Positions 23,800 through 35,400 of a stretch of 64,000 bases of DNA are shown here, in pieces. The notes below the pieces were generated by a model. That model was not told where the DNA came from and did not search any database. It saw nothing but the letters and a program-made list of their open reading frames with translations. Numbering within the stretch: the first letter of the stretch is position 1; every line of letters begins with the position of its first letter. The translations under genes were made by a program, and so were the position numbers. The stretch is from contig CM075767.1 in the NCBI GenBank assembly GCA_037974665.1, positions 17,996,840 through 18,060,839 of the forward strand. The letters run 5' to 3'. The DNA is from Ehretia macrophylla (taxonomy: Eukaryota; Streptophyta; Magnoliopsida; Boraginales; Ehretiaceae).

Positions 23800-24102
23800 T
23801 TTGTGGAAGTAAGCAGTATTAAGATCCTCTTCTTTGATCTATTTAATTCTAGCCTTTTGCCTCAACATAGAGTCCTCCTTTAGAAGATCCTGATCCAACT
23901 ACGACCTGATTAACCTCTCAAGCTGAAGAGAATGGTCAGAGTGATGTCCATTCAAAATTTGTTCCTGGATCACATAGAGACTGCTTCTAAGGTTATTAAT
24001 AGTACTCTCGATATTTTAAAAATGTTCTTGATTGAACCTCTTTAAATCCAACTTCAAAGCCTTGAGTTTTTGGATGAAGTAAAACATAAGCGCCCTATTA
24101 AA

Positions 24103-24945
24103 CTAACGCATCCAGGCATTCATAATTAAAAGGGCATAATCTTCATGCAATGACCAAGCTTTATAGAACCGAAAGGAAGAAACACTACAAACTTGTTCCT
24201 GGCTGGTAGTAACAATCAGGGGACAATGATCAAAGATAAATGACATCTTCACTCTAATATTAGAATGCTCAAACTGTAAGAACCATCGATAGTTGACAAG
24301 GACTCTATCGAGTATACTTGCCCTTAAAGTGTCATCCCCAACATTGTTGCTCCAAGTGTAGTCTGGCCCGACATAATGGTGCTCGAACAACTCAGCATTT
24401 TCTAAGCATTCCTTGAATTCTACTGACCCAATGGACAGAGTTGTACATCTGATCCTTTCTTCGATTCTTAAAATTTCATTGAAATCCCCAAGTGCACAAA
24501 AAGGATAGTCAATGAATCTAGAATTCCAGTCAACTATCTTGGTCCAAAGTCTCATTCTATCCAAATAATCATTGCTCCCATACACAAAACAGAGGTACCA
24601 CATTTGATTGTCATGCGACGAACTACACCGGTAGAGAATGGCCTGATCACAAGCTTCAATCATCCGGCAATTAACCTTGTTATAATTCTGAAAAACCCAA
24701 ATTCTACCTTTAGGAGAGAATTGGTAATTATTGATAAATCCCCAGTCCTTGAATTTACCGATCACGATTCTCTTTGCATTGTTCAACTTGATTTTAGTTT
24801 CTAGGATTCCAAAAATATGTAAGTTTATCCTACTAGCAAAAAGTTGGACCTCCTTTTGTCTGGAGGTTTTATTTATACCCCTAATGTGGGGGTAGAGGAG
24901 CCTGTTGTGGATTATCCACTGAAGTTTACCATGTTTTAAACTCAT
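24103..24945 (-). pseudogene. LINE-2 ORF2 endonuclease (APE-like)
   Basis: A 280-codon frame with the exonuclease-endonuclease-phosphatase signature of L1 ORF2: IRGIN near the start (degenerate WNxRG block), GILETKIK (catalytic Glu), VYGSND, ALGDFNEI (Asp/Asn), ILDRVLVN and FDHCPLIV (general base His). It would nick target DNA to prime reverse transcription. Same frame as the RT 303 bp further on, so ORF2 was originally one protein. Confidence 0.82.
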
Positions 24946-25239
24946 TTACGAGTTCATTAAGGAGAATATCATCAAAATCCAAAGTTTCATACTTATTAGA
25001 TAAAGCTATAGCCTTACCCGACTATTTACCATTAGGTAATTTGGATCTCTGAACTATTTTCACATTGCTAGAAGTTTTAGCAATAACTATTTTGCCTCTA
25101 CATTGAACCTATTCCCATCCTTCATGAGGTTGCTTGGCCTGAATTGTACCCTCACTGGTAGCTTGTTCCTTACTATTAGGAAGTTCCTTATCAGTACCTT
25201 TGACTGGCATTTCATTAGCTTCATCCTGATTGGACTTTC

Positions 25240-26330
25240 CTTGCCAAATCTATTTGGTTTTAAGACATTTAGACCTTAAGTGTCCCAACTTGTTGCAATA
25301 TTCGCACCACATTGGTTTTTAAGTGTATTCAACCTCAACCAGAACTTTATTACATTCTCCCATATCAAGAGGAATTATCTCCCTGAATCCTTTTTTCAAG
25401 TCAAATTCCACACACACATTTGGGTAATTTAGCCTGGATTTTACCTTAGTGGTTGCGTCCATTTGGAGAGGTATCCCCAAAGCACTTGTAAGTAGGCCAA
25501 GTCCCCTTTTAGTCCACATAACCAAATGGGCTTTCCTTAATTTCACCCAAATTGGTATGCTATCAGACTTGAATTTTTCCTATTAAAGGTGAGGCTTCCA
25601 ATGGCAAAGGAGAAGTAGTTTGTTATTGACGTGCCAAAACTGCTCTAACATCTTCCTGCATTTGTCCTCATATTCAAATTTAAAAATATAGAGCCCTTCA
25701 ATACCAGATTTAATTTCAACCTTCCCAAATTTTCTCCATTGGGATTCAACCACTATTTGTACACTAAAAAAAGATGGACTTTTATCCAGAAATTGGCCCA
25801 CTAGGCAAGAATTTTTATAAGTTTTGCCCTCTTCAATCACCTCCTAGGAAGGCCGAACAATAATATCCCCATTTTCCATCTCAAGTTCCTCTTTTGCAAG
25901 TTTAAGAGAGTCCTTAAACTATCCCTCAAATAAATATTTTCACGATTGAGGAGCTTGTTTGGGGGATGAAACCTCTGCAATTTATGTATCCTCTACCTGG
26001 GTTAGAGAAGTAGGAGACCAAGCTGAACTTGTTTCACCAACGGCAACTGGGGACAGGGCTAAAAAATCTCCACCATAAGTTGAACATAACGGCTTTGTCA
26101 ATGGCAGAGGGACCTTAGTATGGTTGGCCCCAACAGGTTTTGAACTGACAGCGGGAATCTTCTCACCATTTTAGTAGGAGCGAATTTAGCAGGCAATAAG
26201 GGTGTGTTGAAAGACAACCACTACATCTCAAATCCATCGATGAGGAAGAAGGTGACAACACAGAACCACCACTGATACTCACCGAAGATTTAACAACATT
26301 TTTGGGTTCCCCCGAGCCATGGCTCAGAAA
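25240..26330 (-). pseudogene. LINE-2 ORF1 (DUF4283 plus zinc knuckle)
   Basis: DUF4283-type nucleic-acid-binding region at 25,583-25,840 (NSCLVGQFLDKSPSF, then LLLLCHWKPHL). It continues at 25,319-25,546 (VCVEFDLKKGF) to a zinc knuckle CEYCNKLGHLRSKC at about 25,265-25,307, CX2CX4HX4C, intact. This matches the ORF1 protein of plant L1 elements, which binds the LINE RNA. Stops separate the pieces. The stretch 25,840-26,330 is low in recognisable features and probably the N-terminal or linker part. Confidence 0.7.
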
Positions 26331-26740
26331 GATCCCCTAAAGAGGCTAATGGACAGTTCGGTAAAGTGTTTAGGATGCAAAGTCTAAAGCTGGAAAAAAG
26401 GCAATGAAAGTAGGCTGAATAGAGGTGGTCAATGTGTTGGGTACGTGGGGTTTCTAGAGAGAGGGATAAGCTTCTCTCTCATGGTTAGGTAGGTAATCGG
26501 AAGGTATATCCATTTAACTTATTAATACATAAAGTTAATAGGGTAAATAGTACCACAACTCCTTATGTTTTAGTAAAAGTGCACAGGACTCCCCTGTGGT
26601 TTCAAAAGTGCAACGTAACTCCCTGTGGTTTTCAAACCGTGCCCACGCACCCCCTGCCTAATTTTCCGTCAATAAATTTAACAGAATTGTATAAAAAGAC
26701 TTAAATGCCCTTTTCTCTTTTCCTTTTCGTTTTTGTTTAC

Positions 26741-26895
26741 AGAGACACACACACACACACACAGATACACACACACACACACACACACACACCTAAACAC
26801 ACACACACACACACACACACACGTAAACACACACACACACACAAACACACAGACACACACACACAGACACACAGACACACACACACACACACATA
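26741..26895 (+). repeat. (CA)n microsatellite, interrupted
   Basis: ACACAC runs with scattered interruptions (GATA, CTAA, GTAA, GACA) inside the foldback element. Open frames read on either strand here are artefacts of the repeat. Confidence 0.95.
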
Positions 26896-26916
26896 TACAT
26901 ATATAAAGGATTTGCA

Positions 26917-27187
26917 AGTTTTGGGGGGGGGAGGGGCTGCTGACGCGGGGCGGGCGGGGGAGGGTGGGGTGACGGGGTGGGTATGACTGTGGGGTAGGGT
27001 GGGGTGACGGGGTGGGTGTGACTGTGGGGTGGGGTGGGATAGGGTAGGGGTGGGGGGTTAACGGTGGGGGTGGGGATGGTGACGCAAGGGGGGGGAGAGT
27101 GGGGTGACAGGGTGGGTGTGACTGTGGGGTGGGGTGCGGGTGGGGGGACGGTAGAGGTGGGGATGGTGAGGGTGGGGGGGGGGGTTT
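26917..27187 (+). repeat. G-rich tract with imperfect GGGGTGACGGGGTGG repeats
   Basis: Strongly strand-biased G-rich sequence with many runs of three or more G, including GTGACTGTGGGGT repeated near 26,982, 27,018 and 27,117. It has the composition needed for G-quadruplex formation. Confidence 0.85.
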
Positions 27188-27506
27188 GAGGAAGAAGATG
27201 GGTTTTTATTTTTTATTTTTGTGAAAATTGCATTGGGAGAAAAAGAAAAGAAAAGAAAAAAAAAACCATATATAAGGGCATTTTTGTCAAATTAAGTAAT
27301 AATTTAAGCCTAAAAACATGAAAAATCGCACCATACGCGCATGTAATACACTATCCGTTAAAAGTAACGATTTTTTTAACGGAGGGGGCTGTGGTGCTAC
27401 ATTTTTAAAACCACAGGGGGTTATGGTGCACTTTTGAAATCACAGGGGGGTCCTGTGCATTTTTGCTAAAGCATAGGGGGTGTGGTGCTATTTACCCAAG
27501 TTAATA

Positions 27507-27640
27507 TGATAGAAAACAAACTATTTTTATTCCAAATACAGGTCACGACTTACATTTCTCTATTTATTTTATTCTAGTTTCAAGTAGAAATCTCAAATTC
27601 TAGGTACAAAAAATTATTCTTAATGACTTCCACAAAATTA
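27507..27640. other. Short AT-rich spacer
   Basis: Nothing recognised. It may be downstream flank of the terpene synthase paralogue, since weak similarity to 5,940-5,970 can be seen. Confidence 0.3.
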
Positions 27641-27850
27641 CATTTTATTGGCATAAATATGATAATGAACCAAGAAGGACTATAAAATATAAATCAAACA
27701 TTCACAAGATTGACAAGCACTAAGTAAATGATTTTTTCAAGCTTGACCTTGGAATGAGTATACACATCGTCATCCTTATATATCATATTTAATACTCGAG
27801 TCAAATTGTCAATGCGCTTGAGGAATGACATTGGAACAACAAGGGGTGAA
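27641..27850 (-). pseudogene. Terpene synthase last-exon fragment
   Basis: Matches the end of exon 7 and the 3' flank of the terpene synthase at 6 kb, same strand. The frame is open and ends [10 protein letters not shown], then Asn-Leu-Val-Asn-Val and TGA at 27,694-27,696; the RIDNLTRVL block is shared. The 3' flank, including the AATAAA-like motif, is also shared. Only about 50 codons remain; the match ends where an LTR starts (27,851). It shows that a second terpene synthase copy lay in tandem orientation here and was broken by Copia-2 or earlier. Confidence 0.85.
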
Positions 27851-28431
27851 TGTTAGAATTTTTTAAATTATGAGCTACTACTGATTGAATATTTTATTAT
27901 TTTTAAAAAAAGTAGGTTGAGGTTAACCGGTAAAGTCCAAAACATAATTTATAGTGATCTACTCCAGTTAGGCCTATGTCCATCTCATGGATATTATTTT
28001 ATTTAGTGATGTGGTATGAAAGGTGTAGAGTCTGTTTTAATATTAGGACAGTTTGATGGGGGGGCCCAATACAGTTTTAGGCTAGGCCCTCTCTTCCATC
28101 CAGAATACTAATAGTCTATAAATAGGCTATTAGGGTTGACTTGCCCCATTGAGAGCCACCATACAGAAGTTGGAGAGGGAGAGGGAACTCCTAATCTAGG
28201 CATGCCTACCATAACACGCCACTCAAGTTTTCATGCAGGATTATGATTTCTTCAGGAGATGCCTGCAACAAATAAATGTACATGACATGGATTTATGGTT
28301 TGTTTCAAATCTCAAGGTTGATATGTAGTTTCAATGGCTTCATATAAAGGTACGCTTCCGATTTAATCAATTTAATTATATTAATTGCAGCAATGTTTTA
28401 TTTTCTGGTATTAAATTCTTTAATTCTAACA
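27851..28431 (+). repeat. 5' LTR of Copia-2
   Basis: Starts TGTTAGAATT and ends AATTCTAACA, perfect short inverted repeats. It contains CTATAAATAGGCT near 28,113 as promoter. A primer site follows two bases later. No matching 3' LTR lies in the window. Confidence 0.8.
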
Positions 28432-28433
28432 CA

Positions 28434-28446
28434 TGGTATTAGAGCC
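28434..28446 (+). other. Primer-binding site of Copia-2
   Basis: TGGTATTAGAGCC, one base away from the TGGTATCAGAGCC seen in elements primed by initiator tRNA-Met. Confidence 0.75.
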
Positions 28447-28630
28447 ACTAATATCAGAATTAAAACATGCGTAAAGAAATTTCTTTTACGGTCAATTGAA
28501 TGGTTCACATGATTCTTGTATCGTTTCAGTGAATCATTGATATGTTGTGTTGTTCTTCTTTGTTCGTAAAAGTTTAATTCTCCACATATAATATATTATT
28601 AAGTCAATGATTGGAGCCTGGTTTTGTTGC
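28447..28630 (+). other. Copia-2 leader, first segment
   Basis: Untranslated AT-rich stretch after the primer site. It is interrupted by the CACTA transposon and continues at 40,549. Confidence 0.55.
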
Positions 28631-28654
28631 ATACACTACAAGAAAAATCAATTT

Positions 28655-28985
28655 CGGCGAGGGGAATCTTCCCTCGCCGAAACCTTCATCGGTGAATTGC
28701 AGTCCCTTGCCGAGCCCACGCTATTCAGCGACGACTTGGCGAGTGACCATTTCGGCGACGACTATGCGATGACAATTAGCCCTCGCCGTTTTCGTCCCTC
28801 TCCGTGCCCTCGCCTTTTTTGTCCCTCGCCGTGCCCTCGCCGTTTTCATCCCTCTCCGTGCCCTCGCCTTTTTTGTCCCTCGCCGTGCCCTCGCCTTTTT
28901 CGTCCCTCGCCGTGCCCTCGCCGTTTTCGTCTCTCGTCGTGCCCTCGCCGGACTCTCGATTATTTGTCCCTTGCCGACCCCTCGC
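28655..28985 (+). repeat. CACTA left subterminal repeats
   Basis: About seven imperfect copies of a 26-27 bp unit built on CCCTCGCCGTTTTCGTCCCT and GTGCCCTCGCC. En/Spm elements carry TNPA-binding repeats in this position. The open frames across it, rich in Pro-Ser-Pro-Cys-Pro or Arg-Ala, are products of the repeat. Confidence 0.85.
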
Positions 28986-29249
28986 ACAAATGTAAATTTA
29001 TATTTGTAACAATATCCATTATAATAATAAGTTGTTTGACCTGTCAATTAAATATTTAATACTAAAAAAATAATGTCTAATGCACATATTTATCGAATTA
29101 GCTAATAAATATCTAATAATATTGTTCAAAGTAAACTTAATAGTTATTACAGTCCAATTGTAATAGAGTTTTATAATGTCATAACAATAAAAAAGTTATA
29201 AATTCAACCCAATTTGACCATCATTCGCAGATGAAGACGACGAACACTG

Positions 29250-32200
29250 TTATTGTGCAGGGTCAGGTAACTGTGAAGCAAGTAGTACTAGTTGTGCTTG
29301 GATATCACAGAGCTGTGATGAATTTTCTTGTTGGAGTTTGTAGTATGCCTCGTTCTGCTTATCCAGCTTCTCTTGCAGATTGTGGTACACCTCGTTATTC
29401 TTTTCCAACTTGTCTTGCAGCTTGCAGTACGCCTCGTTACTTTGTTCCAGCTTGCTTTCCAAAATGTTGTGGCTCGAGCAACTGCCTCCTGGAGATCTCT
29501 TTGCATGATATGGCTTCCGGTAGTAGGGTAACTATTTGATGTAGACGCCACAGAGACTTGTGATCCCACCCCGTATAAACGACCCTTGCGTGGTCTACCA
29601 ACTACCTCCAAAAATAATGCATTACGATCAACAGGAGTTGGAGCTGAATCGGATTCAGATGCCTCAGTTGGTTGTGATGCTTGTTGAAGCAGTTCTGTGT
29701 ATCGAGCCTGTAACGCACAAATATCAACACGTAGAGACATGAATAATATAATATTGAAAATTTTGGATTCATACCAAAAATATAATGGCCAAACCATCAG
29801 AGAAACAAACAAAACAAGCAGTAGGGAAAACATACATTTAATTTCATAAAATGTCACGGTCCGACAAGACCCCATGCTAAAAGGGTAAGTTTGGACCTGA
29901 ATAACGGACAGAATCTCCTCTGTACCGTAGACTAACTAATTACCTGCACTCAGAAGAAATAGCCACAATGCAATATACATTGCATTCACACTCAAACACA
30001 ATGAAATATTAAACAAAATCTTACATTCATGTATGCATTTCCATTATCTATTTCAATACTACCGCTATAATTCCGATTATCATATCAATCTAACATATTG
30101 GATTTAACTTTAACTTAGTAGCAAACAAGAATGTATGATTACTCAAGTTTTAACCATTCAACACTTGAACCTAAGTTCAATTGCCCCATTGCCATCATTA
30201 CATTTCATATAATTAAGCTTGTAATCAAGAATTAACAAATTCCCTTAAAATTTTCGGACCCCACAAACGGACATAATCTCCTCTGTACTATGAAGTAACC
30301 AGTTACCTGTATTATCTGAAGATATAGCCACAACCCAAGATACAAGCATTGACAGTCAAATACAATGAATATTAAACAAGTTTCTAAGGCAATCAAACTG
30401 TTTCTACTAAACAAAATTGTATATTCATGCATGCCTTTCCATTTGCTATTGAAATACTATGTCTATAATTCTGATTATCATACAATTCTAATATTCTTTA
30501 CTAAACTTTCTCAGATATTAAATCGTTCAACCAACTTTAACTTAGTTTCAAACAATCATGCCAGATTATAGAAGTTTTTTTCATTCAACACACTAACCTA
30601 AGTTCAATCATGTACTTGGCATCATCACATTTCACATAATTATGGGTGTAATCAACAATTTAACAAATTTGTGAGCGAATACGAGTTCTTCATCGTCAGT
30701 GTGGATAAAACATTTGTATAAATTCTATGTATATCAATCATCAACGTTCTAAAGTTTAAAAAAACTAGGTTACCACTGTCTGTTTAGCCCGTGCGTTTGT
30801 GTATGGTCCATCACCACCCTTCCGATGAGCTTTATTGAAAACATCAACAAATGTCACTTCATCCCTGCGTTCTTCGGCCTACATAAAAAATTCGCCAAAA
30901 CAGATAGCTCGACATGTAATGAACAAGATAATATTGTTCATTATTCATCACTTATAACAATACAGTCAGCTTTATTCTTACCATCTTCCTTGCCCATTCG
31001 TGTCCGGGGATACATCCCAAATGATGCGTAGATGGATTTTTCTTTCTATTATCAGAGTTTCTTTTGGATTTGTTCTGCCATGCTTGGCTACTCCACACCA
31101 CTTTCATTCTATCCCATACATCCCGCGAGAGCCACGATGACTTCTTATTTTGTTTACGGGCTTTGCTTAAGTTATCAGTTACGCGTGTTTGCCCGAAAAA
31201 GCTAAACCTCTCGGCAACGGTTGCTTCATCGCAGGGATACCACTTGTACATCCTCTGTGAATCATATAATAAAAATATATGATGTACATCTGATATATAT
31301 ATCTCAAGTACATAATATGTTTATATAATATATAAATTGAATGCGTTTTTCAAACTTTAAAGTAATCAAAAAATTTATCCTTCACATCAGGTAGAATCTC
31401 TTCCCAAGTTGTCCAAGGCTCTAAATAGCCTGCATGTAGTGATTTCCTAATATCTCTGGTCACGTTATATGGATCCCATCTACAAATTATAAAAGAAACT
31501 GTTGTTTTATATGGTATGAAACTTAACTTTTACTATATAGATATATTGTTAATGAATAATTCTACTTACCTAGCACCTTTAACTTTAAGATGCTTGCGTG
31601 AATCAGTGGCCCATGTTGCAAATTCTTCCATGGATAAGAATCCATATGTTATCCAGTCTAGAATGCCATCAGCTCGATCTTCTGTAGCTCTCGATGACTC
31701 AGCCATCGGGTGACATTGTGTGTCACCATGTACAGGAGTGCCATCTTTCGCAACATATAGATCATCAAAACCTTGTCGCAATCCGGATGAGGTAGTGGTT
31801 TGGGTATCCGTTACGTGAGGGTGATATGGAATGTTTGGACTAGTATGACCAGTTACATGGTCAACGGGAGCTCCAGATGAACGTGAACGTTCACGAGGCA
31901 TTACCTGGTATGGAAATGGAGTGTTTACCACCCGCTGCTCCGTACCAATGGAGGCTGAACTGGAGTTATGCACTGTTACACCATGTTCACCTATGGAATG
32001 GCGAACACTCGGACTTTGACCATGTGTTTGTCCGCGACCATATGATGGCTGCCCTGTACCTATAAACCATACAAACTTGTCAACTATGATACAGAACATA
32101 GAAATCGGAAGTATTAATTTTAATTGAGTAAAATAATAATATTGTATACATTACTAACCTGTCGATGTGTTTGTCCCTTGCCCATGTTCTCTGCGCCTTC

Positions 32201-32262
32201 CTAAGAAATCTGTCAATTTAATTTTTTTGCCCTTGGGGTCATTATCGTTACCACCTCCTATC
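29250..32262 (-). pseudogene. TNPA-like protein of CACTA element (Ptta/En/Spm family)
   Basis: Exons in transcript order, approximate: 32,262-32,158; about 32,050-31,566; 31,480-31,360; 31,254-30,965; 30,885-30,777; 29,710-29,250. The middle exons carry the plant transposase Ptta/En/Spm signature: WDPYNVTRDIRKSLH, WTTWEEILPDVKDKFFDYF, WYPCDEATVAERF, DRMKVVWSSQAW, then DEVTFVDVFNKAHRKG. The last exon has EVVGRPRKGRLYGVGSQ and a heptad-type coiled coil of near-identical 17-residue repeats (KLQDKLEKNNEVY type). In En/Spm, TNPA binds the subterminal repeats and brings the ends together. A frameshift near 29,465 separates the GRLYGVGSQ part from the coiled coil, so the protein as read is broken. 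The exon 2 start is not certain. Confidence 0.75.
29886..30671. repeat. Tandem duplication inside TNPA-like intron
   Basis: Two diverged copies of roughly 360-420 bp, about 29,886-30,241 and 30,247-30,671. They share CGGACA-AATCTCCTCTGTAC near the start, a TGATTATCATA-type block in the middle, and GTAATCAA-AATT-AACAAATT at the end. Noncoding. Confidence 0.75.
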
Positions 32263-32420
32263 TAAAATTTAACACAACTTAGTTATAGTTCACTTAATAT
32301 ATTAGTTAAGTTCATATCTTACAAGCAAAAGGAATGTCTATTAAAAATCTAATGTTACATCAGTTGCGATAACACAAAATATCATAAGTTATTCAAACAA
32401 CTATTTATCTTTACCAAAGA

Positions 32421-35400
32421 CTAATATTCAGCATCTTCATCACTATTTTCATCATCATCATCATCACCATTATCATCATCATCGTCATCTTCAGTAGCAT
32501 CTTCATACTCCTCTTCATCTTCAGTCTCATCTTCATATTCCTCTTCGTCTTCTTCATGTTCTTCCTCCTCATTTTGTTCAATGATAAGCTGACCATGGAT
32601 GTCATTTGGATCATCTTCCAATATTTTGTTGTTCTCACCCGAATCACGACGGATTGTTGGCAAATTACTTTCATTCTGTTCTCTTACGGGCACATGCATC
32701 TCATCGGACTGGAAACTTGTTCTTTGTTCCACTACTCTTTCCTTTTCAGGCATGGCATATATATTTCTAGGGCGTACTTTAACTACTGCTTGCCAATTTT
32801 TACGGTTCCTCTTCGCCCCTGGATATCTACAATAATACACTTGCTGAGCTTGGGCAGCCAATACAAATGGTTCATATTTGGGATACTTTATCTTCACATT
32901 CACTTCAATCAAACTAGACTTGCGATAGTATTTCACACCTCTATCATTTGTGGTATCGTACCAATCGCACTTAAAAAGAACTACCCTTGTATGTTGTAAA
33001 GTTGGATTATTATATTCAAGTTGAATAATGTTGTGCAACACACCATAGTAGCCAATATCCCCCGCCCTGCCATCGCTTATCCCTTTCACATATACTCCAC
33101 TATTATTTGTTTTCATCGATGTAGCATATTCGTGTGTTGCAAATCTGTATCCATTCACCATGTATCTTGACGAGGTCCTAACCAATCTATAAGGCCACAT
33201 TGAAAGACATTGTACACGATGATCTACATCATTCCTGTGCTTAACCTACAAATATATATCACTCTTCTTTTAAGGTATGCATACCGTAAGGGATAAAATG
33301 AATTTCTGTTATGAGACATGTACATACATATTCATATAACTATTTCCGGAATAAGGTGTCAACATGCAGCTGGAGTGGTCTCGGATTCAATGGGCCATAT
33401 TGGTTGCGAATGTAATCCTCGAACGTGCTGGCAAATAGTCAAATATTAGTCAATTTAATTTGTATATTTAAAGCCCAACACGTTAACATATTATTAAATT
33501 ACCATAGCCTTACCTGACATAAGGTAGTACCTCTGTGCAATTCATCAATACATAGCGGTGTGCCAAATAGAAATCTTCTTCCGCTATTGTCATCTCTTTC
33601 CATTTCCCGATTGAGCGGCCCGGATGAGTAAATAGAGCCAAGCCTCCATCAGGCTGTTCCCCCTCGTCAAATTGGTCATTCCGACCAAGCGTTCTACTCT
33701 TAGTGGCCACGTGCTGTTCAAAATAATAAGAACAAAAAGTTCACGTTTCCAGTATGTGGTAGGCTTCACAAATGGATCCTTCCACATATGCCTTATTCTT
33801 TACTTTCCTCTTTAATCCCTGCAAAAACCTCTCAAAGGGATACATCCACCGATATTGTACAAGGCCACAACAAATCGCTTCGTGGACCAAATGAACAGGC
33901 AAGTGCTCCATTGAATCAAAGAATGCAGCAGGTAGCAGCTTCTCCAAGTTGCAAAGAGTCACGACAATGTCTTCTTGCATCCTTTCCAAATTCATACTTT
34001 GCAAACTTGTGCAACATATGTTAGTAAAGAACAAACTTAGTTGTGCAAAAGCCTTCCAAACTTGTTTAGGCAACAGCTCGCGTAATGAAATCACAAGCAA
34101 TCTCTCCATGAAGACATGACAGTCGTGGCTCTTCATGTGTGACATCTTCAATTGTTGCATGTCAACACATCTCGCTAAATTTGATGCATAGCCATCGGGA
34201 AATTTTAATTCTTCAACCCATTCAAGAAGTAGTTTTCTCTTTGCTACGGGGAGAGTATACACACCAATCACATTAACGTACTCTTCACATAATTCGGGAC
34301 GGTCACAATACACCTCCATGCCTTTTCTCGCTCTTACATTGTCTTTGCTCTTTCCTTTGACAGCCATAACAGTGTTGAAAACATTGTCAAATACATTTTT
34401 TTCTATATGCATGACATCCAAATTGTGGCATACAAGATGCGTCTTCCAGTATGGTAAGTCCCAAAAAATATTTCTCTTTGTCCAGTTGTGCCACTTCCCA
34501 AACCCATTCAACTTCATTTTTTTCTTGTCATTCATCATTTCTTGGATCTTTGGCAAATTCATCACACTTTCCCATATTTGATCACCATCTAATATGGGCG
34601 GAGGCCCACAAGTCTCTCTTTTACCCCTTAAAAATTTTTTTGTGTCCCGTCGCATAGAACTATTACTCGGTAAGAATTTACGATGACAATCAAAGAATGA
34701 ATTCTTCCTTCCTTCATGCAACCGAAAAGCATCAGAGTTATTCATGTAATATGGACACAACAGTCTTCCATGTGTGCTCCAGCTAGACAACATACCATAA
34801 GCTGGGAAGTCATTTATGGTCCACATCAAAGCTGCCCTCAATTGGAAATTAGTCTTTGTTGAAACATCATAGCACGGTGTACCCTCCAACCATAATTCTA
34901 GTAATTCAACAATGAGAGGCTCTAAATACACATCTATTGTCTTACCAGGATTTTTCGGACCGGGGATAAGCAATGTCAAGAACATGACAGGCTCTTTCAT
35001 GCACATCCATGGTGGCAGATTGTAAGGTGTTAATAGCATTGGCCAGCATGAATAAGGTTTTGCATTTGAACTGTAAGGTGTAAACCCATCTGAACACAAA
35101 TCAAGTCGAACATTTCTAGCCTGATGAGCAAAATCTGGATGTAACCTGTCAAAGTGTTTCCATGCTTCAGCATCCGAAGGGTGACTAATATAACCATCAT
35201 CTGTTTGGTGTTTCTTGTGCCATTGCATGTGTTCAGTTGTAGCCCTCGACATGTACAATCTTTTTAACTTCGGTGTTAAAGGGAAATATCTTAATTGTTG
35301 GTAAGGTATAAGCTTACGCCCTCTTTTAACCCCTGTTATTGTCTTGAAACGTCGATGGCCACAATGGGGAAAAGTTTCAAGTGAACTTCTGTCCTTATAA

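Larger units (their letters stand above)
21222..26450 (-). mobile_element. LINE-2: near full-length L1 LINE
   Basis: Minus-strand L1. The poly(A) tail appears as a T run at 21,222-21,232 next to TGCTCGGCAAGTAATCATTTC. ORF2 follows (post-RT and zf-RVT region, reverse transcriptase, endonuclease), then ORF1 (zinc knuckle and DUF4283), then a presumed 5' UTR ending somewhere before 26,540. The order is that of plant L1. Both ORFs contain stops, so the element is inactive. The 5' border and target duplication were not resolved. Confidence 0.8.
26541..27497. mobile_element. Foldback element with 9-bp target duplication (Mutator-like)
   Basis: Terminal inverted repeats of roughly 110 bp. The left end is GGGTAAATAGTACCACAACT; the right end inverted is GGGTAAATAGCACCACACCC. 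Blocks such as CCCTGTGGTTT recur inverted inside. It is flanked by perfect AAGTTAATA at 26,532-26,540 and 27,498-27,506. Between the arms are a CA microsatellite and a G-rich tract. Non-coding and non-autonomous. Confidence 0.88.

Noticed and set aside
26678..26986. Cys-Val-rich and His-Thr-rich ORFs
   Set aside because: Translation of a CA microsatellite on the two strands.
28607..29059. 150-residue + strand ORF rich in Pro-Ser-Cys-Pro and the matching Arg-Ala-rich minus ORF
   Set aside because: Both read through the 26-27 bp CACTA subterminal repeat; the periodic protein is a product of the DNA repeat.
32556..32999. 147-residue + strand ORF
   Set aside because: Antisense shadow of the DUF4216-type part of the CACTA transposase.
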